A DNA stretch of 64,000 bases from Pseudomonadales bacterium. Lineage in GTDB: Bacteria > Pseudomonadota > Gammaproteobacteria > Pseudomonadales > Pseudohongiellaceae. Below the pieces are notes generated by a model. It was given only the letters and a program-made list of their open reading frames with translations, had not been told where the DNA came from and searched no databases. A program made the translations under genes and the position numbers. The stretch spans positions 434,001 to 498,000 of the forward strand of contig WLWQ01000003.1 in the NCBI GenBank assembly GCA_012103535.1, in the 5' to 3' direction. Shown here piece after piece: positions 9,103 through 19,119 of this stretch (position 1 is the first letter of the stretch; each line of letters opens with the position of its first letter).

Positions 9103-9260
9103 AGGGACTAATAACTGGATTTCCTCGGATTTTCTCCAAGTAGCTAAAACTATTTACTCCCCAATTCAGTCTTAAAGTTCAGAATTAACACAAATTCAGG
9201 GACTTAGCGCACAAAGCAGGGATCAGCGCAGCAGCGGATTCCAATTTGTCAGATCGAGCC

Positions 9261-10529
9261 ATGGGTAGCTTTCAACAACAGCTTCTCGACCGCGTACCTG
9301 CACCAATCAAAAAAATATTGGAGGGCAGCTCGCGCAAAGAACTTATTAACGCCATCAATACCACCTTAATGGTGTTTGATGATGAGTTAGTGCATGTTGA
9401 ATCTGGTCGTATTGCGACTTTGCAATCTAACGAAGCGGAAGCAATCGCTGCAGCAGCCAAGCAACTCGTCGCCGCTACTACAGATGAAATTTCCGTATTG
9501 TTGCTGCTACCTTCTGCCGAGTTTATTGCCTCTACTCATTCGCTTCCGGGGATATCAAAGGAAAATTTAATTTCGGCGCTTCGATTGCAAACCGAAACTA
9601 TTTTACCTGCCTACGAAGAACCTCTTTCATTGGCCATCGATGCAAACAGCAGTGATGGTAGCTCCGAGTCCGTTGCCTTGTGGATTCCACAAACAAAACT
9701 CAATGAAATGTTCGAAGCTTTCAAAGCGGAAAACATTTTCCTTGCGGCAATCAAACCGAGAATTCTCAGTGCAACACTCGAAAACCAAGACGGAAGTTTG
9801 CTTGACGAAGATGCAACTGATGTTTCTTTTGTTGCCTTCAAAGATGGGTTTGTAAGAATTTGGCGACAAGTGAATAAACAGGATTTGCAAGAGCAAGATT
9901 TTGTTGAGCAGTGGGAAAGCTCGATTAAAAAACATTCAACCGATTCCGCTAAAGAGCACAGTAATTTTCAAGACTATTTACCTTCTCTAAATAAAAGCGC
10001 AAACACCGAGTACAACTTTTTTCCAGCTGGTGCTTTGAATGCACGGAAAAAAGTAGAGAAGGGCAGAAAAGTTTTAGCGGGATTAGCCGGACTTGCAGTA
10101 TTGCTTTTTATTTTGGCGATTCCGTTTCTACAACAGTCGCTGGAATTTCGTAGCGCCGCTGCAACTTTAGAATCAAATAGATTGATGTCTGCCGATGCCC
10201 GCCAGGATCAACAATTAGTGGTGAATTTTGAAAACGAGTGGGGACCATTAAGCGATTTTCCAGAACAACGAATTCGTGAAGCGATGTTTACTTTGCAAAA
10301 TGTGCTTAGCCCGGAACGACTAACCTCTTTAGAGATTTCGGAAGGATTGATCAAAATTCAGGGAACCAGTTCCGACCCGCAAGGAATACTGCAACGCTTG
10401 GAACAAGATCCGCTTTTTACCGAAGTGATTTTTTCACGTGCGACAAATAACACCAGGTACTACATAGATTTGCGATTAAGCCCGGTAAATTTCGAAGCCT
10501 ACATGATTAGATATTTTCCAGACGAATAA
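9261..10529 (+). CDS. gspL: Type II secretion protein GspL
   Basis: Inner-membrane platform component of the type II secretion system, about 422 residues. The N-terminal half has the cytoplasmic actin-like fold pattern of GspL/PilM (LLLLPSAEFI, then the SLPGISKENLISALRLQTE segment). One membrane segment lies near residues 272-292 (LAGLAGLAVLLFILAIPFL). The periplasmic C-terminus resembles the GspL ferredoxin-like domain (FTEVIFSRATNNTRYYIDLRL). ATG at 9261 or TTG at 9246 are both possible starts; neither has a strong Shine-Dalgarno. It is the first gene of the operon, before gspM, and recruits the GspE ATPase. Confidence 0.8.
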   Translation: MGSFQQQLLDRVPAPIKKILEGSSRKELINAINTTLMVFDDELVHVESGRIATLQSNEAEAIAAAAKQLVAATTDEISVLLLLPSAEFIASTHSLPGISKENLISALRLQTETILPAYEEPLSLAIDANSSDGSSESVALWIPQTKLNEMFEAFKAENIFLAAIKPRILSATLENQDGSLLDEDATDVSFVAFKDGFVRIWRQVNKQDLQEQDFVEQWESSIKKHSTDSAKEHSNFQDYLPSLNKSANTEYNFFPAGALNARKKVEKGRKVLAGLAGLAVLLFILAIPFLQQSLEFRSAAATLESNRLMSADARQDQQLVVNFENEWGPLSDFPEQRIREAMFTLQNVLSPERLTSLEISEGLIKIQGTSSDPQGILQRLEQDPLFTEVIFSRATNNTRYYIDLRLSPVNFEAYMIRYFPDE

Positions 10530-10547
10530 TCGCCAAGGACAAAACTA

Positions 10548-11117
10548 GTGCAAGTATCGACTCGAGAAAGAAACATATTAGCCCTGGCCGGCATCGTCGC
10601 TGTCATCTTTTTGGGGACTACAATTTTTCCTGTGATTCGCGCTGAGTATCAGCAGCGGCAGGATTCCATTGAAGACGTATTACTCGACATCGATAGAGAG
10701 CAACGCTTAATCGAGAACACACTAACCTGGCGTGAACGTCGTGTAGAAGTTGAGCAAAGAGCCCAGGAATTAGACCAACAAATTTTTAGTGGCGACACCA
10801 TTCCACTAGTTGAAGCAGATATTTCTGGAGACCTTTCGCAATACGCTCGAGACTCAGGCATCACCGTAAGTTCCACGCGGCTGGCAGAGCGCTTGGAAAC
10901 CAACGGTTGGCTAATGATCAGTCAGGAGATGTCATTCAGAACTGCCGAATCAGGTAACACAATTGGATTTCTCGACAGTTTGGAAAATTCTTCACCTCGA
11001 CTTTTCGTCACAGACTTCGCAATTAATAGAACACGCAATCAATACAGCGGAACAATAACCGTTGTCGGTTTCGCACGTAGCGAAGGCTTAGTCACTGCAG
11101 CGCTCAGTCAAAGGTAA
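10548..11117 (+). CDS. gspM: Type II secretion protein GspM
   Basis: Bitopic inner-membrane protein of 189 residues that partners GspL. A short cytoplasmic N-terminus is followed by one membrane segment (about residues 10-28), a heptad-like region (about 30-70) and a small periplasmic domain ending with FAINRTRNQYSGTITVVGFA. The GTG start at 10548 is preceded by AAGGAC. The call rests on size, topology and position between gspL and gspE more than on motifs. Confidence 0.78.
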   Translation: MQVSTRERNILALAGIVAVIFLGTTIFPVIRAEYQQRQDSIEDVLLDIDREQRLIENTLTWRERRVEVEQRAQELDQQIFSGDTIPLVEADISGDLSQYARDSGITVSSTRLAERLETNGWLMISQEMSFRTAESGNTIGFLDSLENSSPRLFVTDFAINRTRNQYSGTITVVGFARSEGLVTAALSQR

Positions 11118-11130
11118 TTAGAAAAGAATT

Positions 11131-12594
11131 ATGTCTTACTCACCGATGACATTACCCATCTTTACCCAACTTCTGGAACCAGAAGGCATTGCTCCTGCGC
11201 AAGACTTCGAAGAGACCGGCAGTCTGATCTGTAATCAACTTCCTTCCATCGAGCTGCGTTCGAAGATTCGCTTCATCGTGGGCGAGATCGTTGGTTTTCA
11301 TGTCGGCGCAGACGATGAAGTAAGACGCTTAATGAAACATTGGCGAGCGGAATTATCACCACAGATAGAAAGCGATGAAGATGATCTGTTTGTTTCCGGT
11401 TTTGAAGATGATGAAGAATTAATAGATCTGGCATCAGAAGCACCCATTATTCGTTTGGTAAATCATCTTTTTGCGCGGGCATTAGACCTCAATGCCAGCG
11501 ATATTCACTTTGAACCCAATGAAGCGCATCTAGATGTTCGTTGTCGTGTCGATGGCATCATGACTCGCATCGAAAGACTTCCCGTGCGCATTCATACTGC
11601 TGTCGCGTCGCGCCTAAAACTCATGGCCAAGTTAGATATTGGTGAGAAGCGCTTACCGCAAGATGGTCGCATCGATTATCAAATCGGCAATAAACAATTG
11701 GATATGCGGGTTTCCACGCTGCCTGGAGTACACGGTGAATCAGTTGTGCTTAGAATTTTAGATCGTTCTGATACCACGGTTGATCTTGCGCAGTTGGGAA
11801 TGCCTGAGAACGTGCTGGAGAATTACCGGGGCATAATTTCACAACCTCACGGCATGATACTAATTACCGGGCCAACCGGTTCGGGAAAGACCACTACCCT
11901 TTATGCAACGCTGGAAAAAATAAACAGTGAAAGACAAAAAATAATCACCGTTGAAGACCCCGTCGAGTATCAGCTGGAAGGAATTACTCAGATTCAGGCA
12001 AATGCATCTATCGGTCTCAGTTTCGCTGCAGGTCTAAGATCAATCGTGCGGCAGGATCCTGATGTATTGATGGTTGGTGAGATTCGTGATCACGAAACCG
12101 CGGAAATCGCTATCGAATCTGCATTAACGGGGCACCTGGTTTTTTCTACTCTGCATACTAATGATGCCGCAGGGGCAGTTACCCGTTTGCAGGATATGGG
12201 TGTGGAAGGCTATCTGATTAGCTCCAGTCTGTTAGCTATTCAAGCACAGAGATTGGTGCGTCGTGTGTGCACAGATTGTGCTGAAGCCCATTCTCTCAGT
12301 GAAGATGAAGCTACCGTGCTGGAAATAGATGCTAGTTCTTGTCCAGAAATTCAACGAGGTAAGGGTTGTGAGCGTTGTGGTCACACCGGCTACCGCGGTC
12401 GAGTTGGACTGTATGAGTTGTTGATGATGAGTGATGCTATTCGCCACCATATTGCCACTGGTGCCGATGCCAACATCATTCGCGATGAAGCGATTAACGA
12501 AGGGATGAAGACGCTACGGGAAGACGCCATGGAGAAGCTGCGCGCCGGTCTAACTACCCCTGAAGAAGTCGTGCGCGTGACGAGGGCGATATGA
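11131..12594 (+). CDS. gspE: Type II secretion ATPase GspE
   Basis: Cytoplasmic hexameric ATPase of 487 residues that powers pseudopilus assembly. Visible motifs are Walker A GPTGSGKTT, the Asp box and IITVEDPVEYQ, the Walker B region DPDVLMVGEIRDHETAEIA, and the His box TGHLVFSTLHTNDA. A tetracysteine zinc site is formed by CTDC and CERCGHTGYRGR. The N-terminal domain that binds GspL is short. It overlaps gspF by 4 bp. Confidence 0.96.
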   Translation: MSYSPMTLPIFTQLLEPEGIAPAQDFEETGSLICNQLPSIELRSKIRFIVGEIVGFHVGADDEVRRLMKHWRAELSPQIESDEDDLFVSGFEDDEELIDLASEAPIIRLVNHLFARALDLNASDIHFEPNEAHLDVRCRVDGIMTRIERLPVRIHTAVASRLKLMAKLDIGEKRLPQDGRIDYQIGNKQLDMRVSTLPGVHGESVVLRILDRSDTTVDLAQLGMPENVLENYRGIISQPHGMILITGPTGSGKTTTLYATLEKINSERQKIITVEDPVEYQLEGITQIQANASIGLSFAAGLRSIVRQDPDVLMVGEIRDHETAEIAIESALTGHLVFSTLHTNDAAGAVTRLQDMGVEGYLISSSLLAIQAQRLVRRVCTDCAEAHSLSEDEATVLEIDASSCPEIQRGKGCERCGHTGYRGRVGLYELLMMSDAIRHHIATGADANIIRDEAINEGMKTLREDAMEKLRAGLTTPEEVVRVTRAI

Positions 12595-13796
12595 GCACAG
12601 TCTATTTTAAATATCAGGCGTTTGATGCTCAGGGCAAATTACAAAATGGGCAACTCAATGCTGAGACTGAAAAAGAAGCGCTGCGACTATTGCGTGGCAA
12701 AAACTTAACGCCAGTAAAGATTCAGGAATCGAAATCGGCAGCAGACGGCATACGACGTAAAAAAATTTCCAATACTGACTTGCTGGAATTTACCAACGGA
12801 CTCTGCACTTTAGTTGAAGCGAGAGTTCCTATTGATAAAGCACTGCGCTTACTTGACGGCATCACCGAATCGCCTGCAATGAAAGAACTGGTGTTGAATT
12901 TGTTGCGAGACGTGAAAGAAGGCAAGAGTCTCGCTGACGCCATGGAAAGCCACCCGACGGTTTTCAGCAAGATGTATAGCAATATCGTGAGAGCTGGCGA
13001 AGAAGGTGGCATTCTGCATGACTTGCTGCCTGACCTGGCTGATTATCTAGATACCAGTGCGAAGACACGGCAAGCGGTTGTTTCTGCGATGATCTATCCA
13101 ATAGTATTGCTTGTCACTGGCATCATATCGGTATTCTTACTTCTGGTTTTTGTAGTGCCGCAATTCGCTGCCATGTTCGAAGATGCAGGTACCGGCATAC
13201 CACCGTCTGCGGCTTTTCTACTCAATCTAAGTGACTTTATTCAATCCTACGGTTACTTGTTCATTGTGTTTGCGGTGTTAATGGTTTTTTTCTGGCGCCG
13301 TTTGGACAAAGATCCTGAAACAAAATTGCAGAAAGATAATTTCTTACTTTCTCTTCCTTTAATTGGAACATTAATACTTTATAAAGAGTGCGCCGTTTTT
13401 TCGCGAATTCTTGGTGCATTATTGGGGGCAGGTATCCCATTAATACGTGGACTTCGAGTGTCGAGAGAAGTCGTAGTTAACACTGTGCTTAGCAAACACT
13501 TAAGCGATGTTGAAGAAGATGTTCGCGGCGGAGCGGGTCTTGGCATATCGATCGAAAAGACTGGCATGTTTCCAACGCTATTACATCAGTTAGTTGCAGT
13601 TGGGGAAGAATCTGGCCGCACATCCGAAATTTTACTGAAGTCAGCAAACACTTTTGACAATTTCGTCAGGAATCAAATGTCGGCCATTGTGTCTGCATTA
13701 CAACCTGCACTCATTATATTCCTCGCCATCGCGGTCGGAGGAATAACAATCACTATGCTCTCCGCTGTGTTCAGTATGAATGCCGTGGAGTTCTAA
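12591..13796 (+). CDS. gspF: Type II secretion inner-membrane protein GspF
   Basis: Polytopic platform protein of 401 residues with two repeated GspF/PilC domains. The first has VEARVPIDKALRLL and the second has LGALLGAGIPLIRGLRVSRE. Hydrophobic segments lie near residues 165-195, 215-240 and 370-395. The N-terminal region (FKYQAFDAQGKLQNGQLNAE) is typical. Its start overlaps the gspE stop, so the two are translationally coupled. Confidence 0.95.
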   Translation: MSTVYFKYQAFDAQGKLQNGQLNAETEKEALRLLRGKNLTPVKIQESKSAADGIRRKKISNTDLLEFTNGLCTLVEARVPIDKALRLLDGITESPAMKELVLNLLRDVKEGKSLADAMESHPTVFSKMYSNIVRAGEEGGILHDLLPDLADYLDTSAKTRQAVVSAMIYPIVLLVTGIISVFLLLVFVVPQFAAMFEDAGTGIPPSAAFLLNLSDFIQSYGYLFIVFAVLMVFFWRRLDKDPETKLQKDNFLLSLPLIGTLILYKECAVFSRILGALLGAGIPLIRGLRVSREVVVNTVLSKHLSDVEEDVRGGAGLGISIEKTGMFPTLLHQLVAVGEESGRTSEILLKSANTFDNFVRNQMSAIVSALQPALIIFLAIAVGGITITMLSAVFSMNAVEF

Positions 13797-13816
13797 CCAA
13801 ACGATTGGAGATTAAA

Positions 13817-16000
13817 GTGACTTTTACAGGAACAGCGAAGGACAAATCGCGAATGTTTTACCAGACCAGCAGGACGCAAAGACGAGTCTGGAAAAATGCC
13901 ATGTTAGGGATTGGAGCGATAGCACTTCAATCTTGTGCAATCTTGGATAAGGGTGAAATTTCTGCAGCCGCTCAATCAACATCTACTGCACAGGCGGTTT
14001 CGATCGCTACTGCCGTTAGTACCGCCAGTGGTGCTGAGATTCCAGTGATTGCCGGCACCACAAACTCTGAGCAGCAGGCGATTATCGATGCGATCAATCG
14101 GGATGGACAGTCTTTTCAATACACGGGCTTTAGTGAGCAGATTCCCCAACCTGAAGTAATCGAAGGTGACGATATCGTTGAGCTCAACTACGAACAGGCA
14201 GATTTACGCTTGGTTTTAGAAGAGTTAGCCAACGCCCTGGATATCACAATTGTCTTGGATCCTTCCATCGACAATCGCATTAGCATTCGCACTTCGGCTC
14301 AGCGACCTTTGCAACGGGACGACATCTGGCCCTTGATCAGACTACTGACGCGCGACGCGGGAATTTTGCTGGAGCAAGTTGGAGATGTGTATAACGCCCG
14401 CCGAGTTGCATCTGCACTACCAGCAGAGATCGTCACAGCAGGCACCATCGCTGGCAGTGGTGCGGCTGAAGTCATGCAGGTGACGCCACTGACCTATGTT
14501 TCTACTGATGCAGTAATTCAAGCTATTGAGCCTTTGTTAACCCCGGAGGGTAGCGTTAGCCAGCTGGGCAACCGTGATCTACTCATCATTACTGGTTCCG
14601 AATATCAGCTGCAACGGGTAAATCAATTATTAATGCTTATCGATGCGGATCCTTTTGCCAACCAGGGGATTCATCTTTATCAACTGAGCAATGCCAATGC
14701 CGTTGAAGTCGCCCAGGAAATATCTGAAATTTTGTTACTGATAGAAGGGCCGAGTCCTTCTTATCAAGTTAGAGGCATTGAAAGAATTAACTCCATTCTA
14801 GTAACTGCACCAGCTTCGCGAGGTTTTGAAGAAATATCACGCTGGGTACAGATTCTAGATGCAGATAGTCAGGAACAGGTGGAACAGCTCTTCATGTATC
14901 GGGTCAAAAATCTCGATGCCTTGGAATTGGGAGATACTCTTTCCAATGTATTCGAAGACGATGATGATCGATTGTTTTCTCAGGGAGACGAAGATGATGG
15001 TGCAATGTTTGATGGCTTAGCGGGAGAAGCGGATCAGGCGACGTCGCTAGATACAGAACTGGCACTAGCACCACAAGCAGCTAACGCTGCCGTATCGGCA
15101 GACCTAACAGTAAAAATTGTCGCCGATGAGGCAACCAATAGTTTATTGATTCGCTCTACAGCCCGCGATTATCGTCAACTACTGACCACCATTAGTCAGT
15201 TGGATGTGGTGCCACTACAGGTAATGGTTAATGCTGTTATTGCGCAGATTACATTGACCGATGACACGCGTTTCGGCGTGGATTGGAGCCGAATTGCTAG
15301 TGATCCCCTTCTCGATCCTATTTCTACCTCGACTATCACTGACTTTGCCCCAAACTTGAATGGTTTAATGTTCACGAAGGGCTTTATTGATGGCTCAGCG
15401 AGAGTGGAAGCAACCCTGGAAGCAATCGCACAAAATAACGAAGTGCGCTTGTTAGCGCGCCCATCATTAACAGTCGGCAATAATCAGGAAGGCGAAATCC
15501 AAATTGGTGCGGAAGTGCCGGTCGAAGCAGGAGAATCTATTAGTGCGGGTGGACTTTCGACAACCAATATTCAATATCGCGATACTGGTATTGGCTTGTT
15601 AATCGAACCGAAGATTAATGAAGATGGTGTTGTTAATTTGATCATTACTCAAACCCTGCGTTCCGTAGACAACAGTGCGTCTGGAATCAACAACAACCCT
15701 GTATTCAATAATCAGGAGATCACTACTACGGTAGTCGTGAGAGATGGTGACAATATTGTATTAGGCGGATTGATACAGACTGATGTCGAAGAGCTTAATA
15801 CAGGCGTGCCGTTTCTGAATCGCTTGCCTGCAGTTGGCAATTTGTTCTCCTATCAACAGGACAATACGGAACGACGTGAACTCTTTATTGTATTGCGCCC
15901 AGAAATTATTAATCTAAACGACCAGGAAGGACCGCAATACGCGGAGATACTAGATCGATTTGAATTGGCATCGGATTTATTTGAAGATGCAAACATTTAG
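13817..16000 (+). CDS. gspD: Type II secretion secretin GspD, apparent lipoprotein
   Basis: Outer-membrane secretin of about 727 residues. GTG at 13817 follows GGAG by 7 nt and is preferred to a TTG at 13805. The hydrophobic segment LGIGAIALQSC ends in a lipobox-like LQSC (C40), so the protein is probably lipidated; M13 is another possible start. An N0 domain (about 115-190), N1-N3 domains and an acidic insert (about 375-410) follow. The C-terminal secretin domain contains LLARPSLTVGNNQEGEI, VPVEAGESIS and IGLLIEPKINEDG. Lipidated secretins of the HxcQ type insert without a separate pilotin, which would fit here. Confidence 0.94.
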   Translation: MTFTGTAKDKSRMFYQTSRTQRRVWKNAMLGIGAIALQSCAILDKGEISAAAQSTSTAQAVSIATAVSTASGAEIPVIAGTTNSEQQAIIDAINRDGQSFQYTGFSEQIPQPEVIEGDDIVELNYEQADLRLVLEELANALDITIVLDPSIDNRISIRTSAQRPLQRDDIWPLIRLLTRDAGILLEQVGDVYNARRVASALPAEIVTAGTIAGSGAAEVMQVTPLTYVSTDAVIQAIEPLLTPEGSVSQLGNRDLLIITGSEYQLQRVNQLLMLIDADPFANQGIHLYQLSNANAVEVAQEISEILLLIEGPSPSYQVRGIERINSILVTAPASRGFEEISRWVQILDADSQEQVEQLFMYRVKNLDALELGDTLSNVFEDDDDRLFSQGDEDDGAMFDGLAGEADQATSLDTELALAPQAANAAVSADLTVKIVADEATNSLLIRSTARDYRQLLTTISQLDVVPLQVMVNAVIAQITLTDDTRFGVDWSRIASDPLLDPISTSTITDFAPNLNGLMFTKGFIDGSARVEATLEAIAQNNEVRLLARPSLTVGNNQEGEIQIGAEVPVEAGESISAGGLSTTNIQYRDTGIGLLIEPKINEDGVVNLIITQTLRSVDNSASGINNNPVFNNQEITTTVVVRDGDNIVLGGLIQTDVEELNTGVPFLNRLPAVGNLFSYQQDNTERRELFIVLRPEIINLNDQEGPQYAEILDRFELASDLFEDANI

Positions 16001-16053
16001 TCTTATTGATGTTTCACTAACGATAGGGCTTATGAATTTTGAGGCAGAATGAA

Positions 16054-16476
16054 ATGATTAAACTGCAAATTCAAAACCATGCCTCGACAAGAGCGCAAGG
16101 TTTTACCTTAATTGAAATACTCGTGGTAATGGCCATTATCGGCATGCTCGCGGTCATGGTTGCGCCAAATATATTTAATCAGCAAGCTGGCGCGCAAAGA
16201 GATGCGGCATTGTCTCAGATCGCTTCACTCGAAGCGGCGTTGGACACTTATCGACTCGACGTTGGCGAGTACCCTGATTCCCTGGAAGGATTGCGGGAAG
16301 ACGATTCCGGTCGAGCTTCGTGGAACGGCCCTTATCTGCGTAGGGACATACCCCTCGATCCCTGGAACAACGAGTATGTGTATGACTCAAATGGACGCGA
16401 GTTTACCCTGCTCTCCTACGGACCCGATGGCGAAAGAGGCGGCGAAGATGATGACGCCGATATCAGCCTCCAGTAA
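16054..16476 (+). CDS. gspG: Major pseudopilin GspG
   Basis: Main subunit of the type II pseudopilus, 140 residues from the ATG at 16054 (GAGG upstream). The prepilin peptidase site is QG16|FTLIE with Glu at +5, followed by a long hydrophobic helix. The C-terminal PLDPWNNEYVY and the acidic GPDGERGGEDDDADIS match the GspG core and its calcium site. No prepilin peptidase is encoded in the window, so a PilD-type enzyme elsewhere must process it. Confidence 0.95.
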   Translation: MIKLQIQNHASTRAQGFTLIEILVVMAIIGMLAVMVAPNIFNQQAGAQRDAALSQIASLEAALDTYRLDVGEYPDSLEGLREDDSGRASWNGPYLRRDIPLDPWNNEYVYDSNGREFTLLSYGPDGERGGEDDDADISLQ

Positions 16477-16969
16477 CAACGGCGGCACGATAACGCCTTT
16501 ATTCTCTGCAGGATTTACCCTGCTGGAGATTCTTCTGGTGCTTACCATTATCGGTATGGCCAGCATCCTGGTTGTGCCAAACGTTGGCAATTTAGAAGCC
16601 CGCACCTTTAGCACGCAAATTCGCCAGGCCAGCACCTTGCTTAACTACGCCCGTCGTACTGCTGTGGTACAGGGCCAGCCCGCCTCAATTGAATTTTATG
16701 CCGAGCGCGAAGAAGGTCGAGAGGATGACGACATGGTTTCCTCCAGGACTGCGGTTGGATCATGGGAAAGCACCGGGGCGGAAATCATTTTCATTGATAG
16801 CACTGAGCGCGAGACTCCGGTGGAAGACAAAATAGAAATTACTTTCTTTCCCGAAGGAGGCAGTACGGGAGGAACGCTAATTCTGGCCTTGGACCAGCGC
16901 CGCGCCACGATCGAAATCGATCCCTTCTCAGGCCGAGTGTCCAATGGGGGAGAAGATGAAGAAGAGTAA
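16448..16969 (+). CDS. gspH: Minor pseudopilin GspH
   Basis: Minor pseudopilin of 173 residues. The best start is ATG at 16448, 8 nt after AGAGG, which overlaps the end of gspG by 29 bp in another frame. The cleavage site is AG22|FTLLE followed by the hydrophobic helix ILLVLTIIGMASILVVPNVG, then RQASTLLNYARRTAVVQGQPASIEF, which is typical of GspH. It is acidic towards the C-terminus (NGGEDEEE). Confidence 0.9.
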   Translation: MMTPISASSNNGGTITPLFSAGFTLLEILLVLTIIGMASILVVPNVGNLEARTFSTQIRQASTLLNYARRTAVVQGQPASIEFYAEREEGREDDDMVSSRTAVGSWESTGAEIIFIDSTERETPVEDKIEITFFPEGGSTGGTLILALDQRRATIEIDPFSGRVSNGGEDEEE

Positions 16970-17357
16970 TCGGCCGAGTAAGAAAAAAGATTTTCAACAA
17001 GGCTTCACGCTACTCGAAGTCATTGTCGCCATGGCTATTACTGGTTTCGTACTTGGTGGCTTGTTCTCTCTTGTCGGTGGTAGCAAGCAACTTTCCTGGC
17101 GCTCTGAAGACAGTTTGCAGCGTGCTACTAAAATTCGGGCAGTGACTAATTTCGCTCTATTACAGAATGAATTCAGAGACGTCGAACTCATTCTGGAAGA
17201 TGAAAGCTATGACATTCGCAGTTTGGACGTACTAGAAATACCGGAAAGGAAAACAGAAGCAAGCGTGTATACATTGCAAGAGTACGAGATTGCCAATGTA
17301 GATAGAGATGAATTCATAACAGGCAGTCGATGGATTCAATTGAATTTGCCGCAATAG
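16956..17357 (+). CDS. gspI: Minor pseudopilin GspI
   Basis: Minor pseudopilin of 133 residues. ATG at 16956 has an excellent GGGGGAG Shine-Dalgarno and overlaps the end of gspH. A basic leader is followed by the cleavage site QG16|FTLLEVIVAMAIT with Glu at +5. It belongs to the tip complex with GspJ, GspK and GspH. Confidence 0.9.
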   Translation: MKKSNRPSKKKDFQQGFTLLEVIVAMAITGFVLGGLFSLVGGSKQLSWRSEDSLQRATKIRAVTNFALLQNEFRDVELILEDESYDIRSLDVLEIPERKTEASVYTLQEYEIANVDRDEFITGSRWIQLNLPQ

Positions 17358-17375
17358 AAAGATGATGAGAAAAAA

Positions 17376-18035
17376 TTGAGAATTATTACTCTTAAAAAGA
17401 TCGTTGGCTTTACGCTAATCGAAGTTATTTTGGCGTTGAGTTTAACGACTTTATTGTTGGGCTTACTCAGTACCGGAGTATTTATTGTCGCGGGAGATTG
17501 GAATCGTAATTCCGATGTCCTGGATCAGAGCCTCGACGATGCGCTGGCGATATTGCAAATAGACAGAGCTTTGCATGGTGCCTTTCCCCATAGTTTTACC
17601 AATGAAGAAACGCTGTCCAGACAAGTGTTTTTTACCGGTGAAGATGACTATCTCAGCTGGGTATCAACAGTATCGCCGCAACGATCTGCAGGTCTTACTA
17701 CGTGGGAATTGTACTCCGTGGCAGGAGAGGGCACTTATTTAAATATGGTGCCGGCGTTCAGTGATAACCCTCGCATGCGCTTAGACGACGCAGAACCGGC
17801 CCTGCTTTTTCCAGACTACGAAGTAGAGTTTAGTTATCTCTACGAAGAATTGGATGAAAACAAAGTTTGGACTGAAGAATGGGAAGCTCAAGATTTATTG
17901 AGTTTACCCCTTGCCGTCTATGCGCGATTCGTTCCGTTAGATGATGAAAAGGAATTGTTAGAAATTGTTGCAAGAGTTCGCAATAACCGCCACCGCAGCA
18001 TTCAACCCAATGAATTAGAAATTAGAGACTTATGA
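17376..18035 (+). CDS. gspJ: Minor pseudopilin GspJ
   Basis: Minor pseudopilin of 219 residues starting at TTG 17376. The short leader ends at the cleavage site VG11|FTLIEVILALSLTTLLLG. The rest is acidic and ends with ARVRNNRHRSIQPNELEIRDL. It overlaps gspK by 4 bp. It is assigned by the prepilin motif, its size and its place between gspI and gspK. Confidence 0.9.
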   Translation: MRIITLKKIVGFTLIEVILALSLTTLLLGLLSTGVFIVAGDWNRNSDVLDQSLDDALAILQIDRALHGAFPHSFTNEETLSRQVFFTGEDDYLSWVSTVSPQRSAGLTTWELYSVAGEGTYLNMVPAFSDNPRMRLDDAEPALLFPDYEVEFSYLYEELDENKVWTEEWEAQDLLSLPLAVYARFVPLDDEKELLEIVARVRNNRHRSIQPNELEIRDL

Positions 18036-19099
18036 GAAAGCAATCGGGCTCAGTAATCATAATCGTTCTCTGGACAGCCGTGTTGCTAACAGTCCTGGTT
18101 ACAGCCATGGCTAGTAAAGTTCGCCTGTCGGCAAAGACCGTAGTCCATAATCAGGATGCCAGCATAGCCAGAGCTACCTTAATGGGAGCTATCAATCAGG
18201 CGGAAATGGAATTGATGCTGGAGAAGATGGCTCGACCAATCGGCGAACAACTGGAAGAAACGGAAGAAGGAGAAATTAGAACGCCCGAATATCGCTTTAA
18301 TGGCCAGTCTTTGGAGCTTTACTATCCACTGGATGAGAACATTACCGTTAGAATTTTCGATCATGCCGGGAAGATAAATCTTAATCGCATCCCCCGCCGC
18401 AACATGCAATTGCTGATAGAAAAGCGCCTGGGGGGACAAGATGCCGATCCTGAAGAAGTGCAGGATTTACTCACCGCCTGGACCGATTGGACTGACCTCA
18501 ATGACCTGGAAGGACTTAATGGTGCCGAGAAGGAGTATTACGAATCTTTAAATCAACCCTATACGCCGCGCAATAATCCTGAGCTAGATACCGTGGAAGA
18601 AATTCTGCATATAAGAGGATTCCCAGAACTTTTCGAAGGCGTGAACTTGCAGGCGGCATTTACCATTTACGGTAATACTCGAACAGTTAATCTAAATCTA
18701 GCAACCCGTGAGGCAATGGAGCTGCTACCGGGGCTCGATGAAGAACTGATTGAAAACATAATCGCTTATAGGGAAATTGAAGAGATAAATAACCGCGCGG
18801 AAATCGCTGACATAGTTCCTTTTGAAGAACTCCAGGAACTCTCTGCCTGGGTGGGCAACAACACTACCAATTTCTTTAGCGTGTATGCTTATCGGAATAT
18901 AGAGCTCGACGAAGAAACTGAAGCGGAAATCGAAGCAGAGGAATTTCCAAATTTTGATCTTGTTGAACAGGCTTATATGGAGATCATCGAAGTAAGAGGA
19001 TTTAACGATCTTCCAAACATCTATCGTATAGATCCCTACGGCATGCTTCCCGACACGGGCCCGCCAAGAGTTTACGAAGAAGATTATCTGTTTAACTAG
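18032..19099 (+). CDS. gspK: Minor pseudopilin GspK
   Basis: Large minor pseudopilin of 355 residues that caps the pseudopilus. The short leader MRKQSG is followed by SVIIIVLWTAVLLTVLV without Glu at +5, as is usual in GspK. It has the characteristic DHAGKINLNRIPRRNMQLL region, TAWTDWTDLNDLEGLNGAE, and the helix-hairpin-helix-like NLNLATREAMELLPGLDEEL. It is the last gene of the operon, converging on wzt with a 20-bp gap. No gspC or gspN follows. Confidence 0.93.
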   Translation: MRKQSGSVIIIVLWTAVLLTVLVTAMASKVRLSAKTVVHNQDASIARATLMGAINQAEMELMLEKMARPIGEQLEETEEGEIRTPEYRFNGQSLELYYPLDENITVRIFDHAGKINLNRIPRRNMQLLIEKRLGGQDADPEEVQDLLTAWTDWTDLNDLEGLNGAEKEYYESLNQPYTPRNNPELDTVEEILHIRGFPELFEGVNLQAAFTIYGNTRTVNLNLATREAMELLPGLDEELIENIIAYREIEEINNRAEIADIVPFEELQELSAWVGNNTTNFFSVYAYRNIELDEETEAEIEAEEFPNFDLVEQAYMEIIEVRGFNDLPNIYRIDPYGMLPDTGPPRVYEEDYLFN

Positions 19100-19119
19100 C
19101 GAGAGATTCTAGAGAAGAA

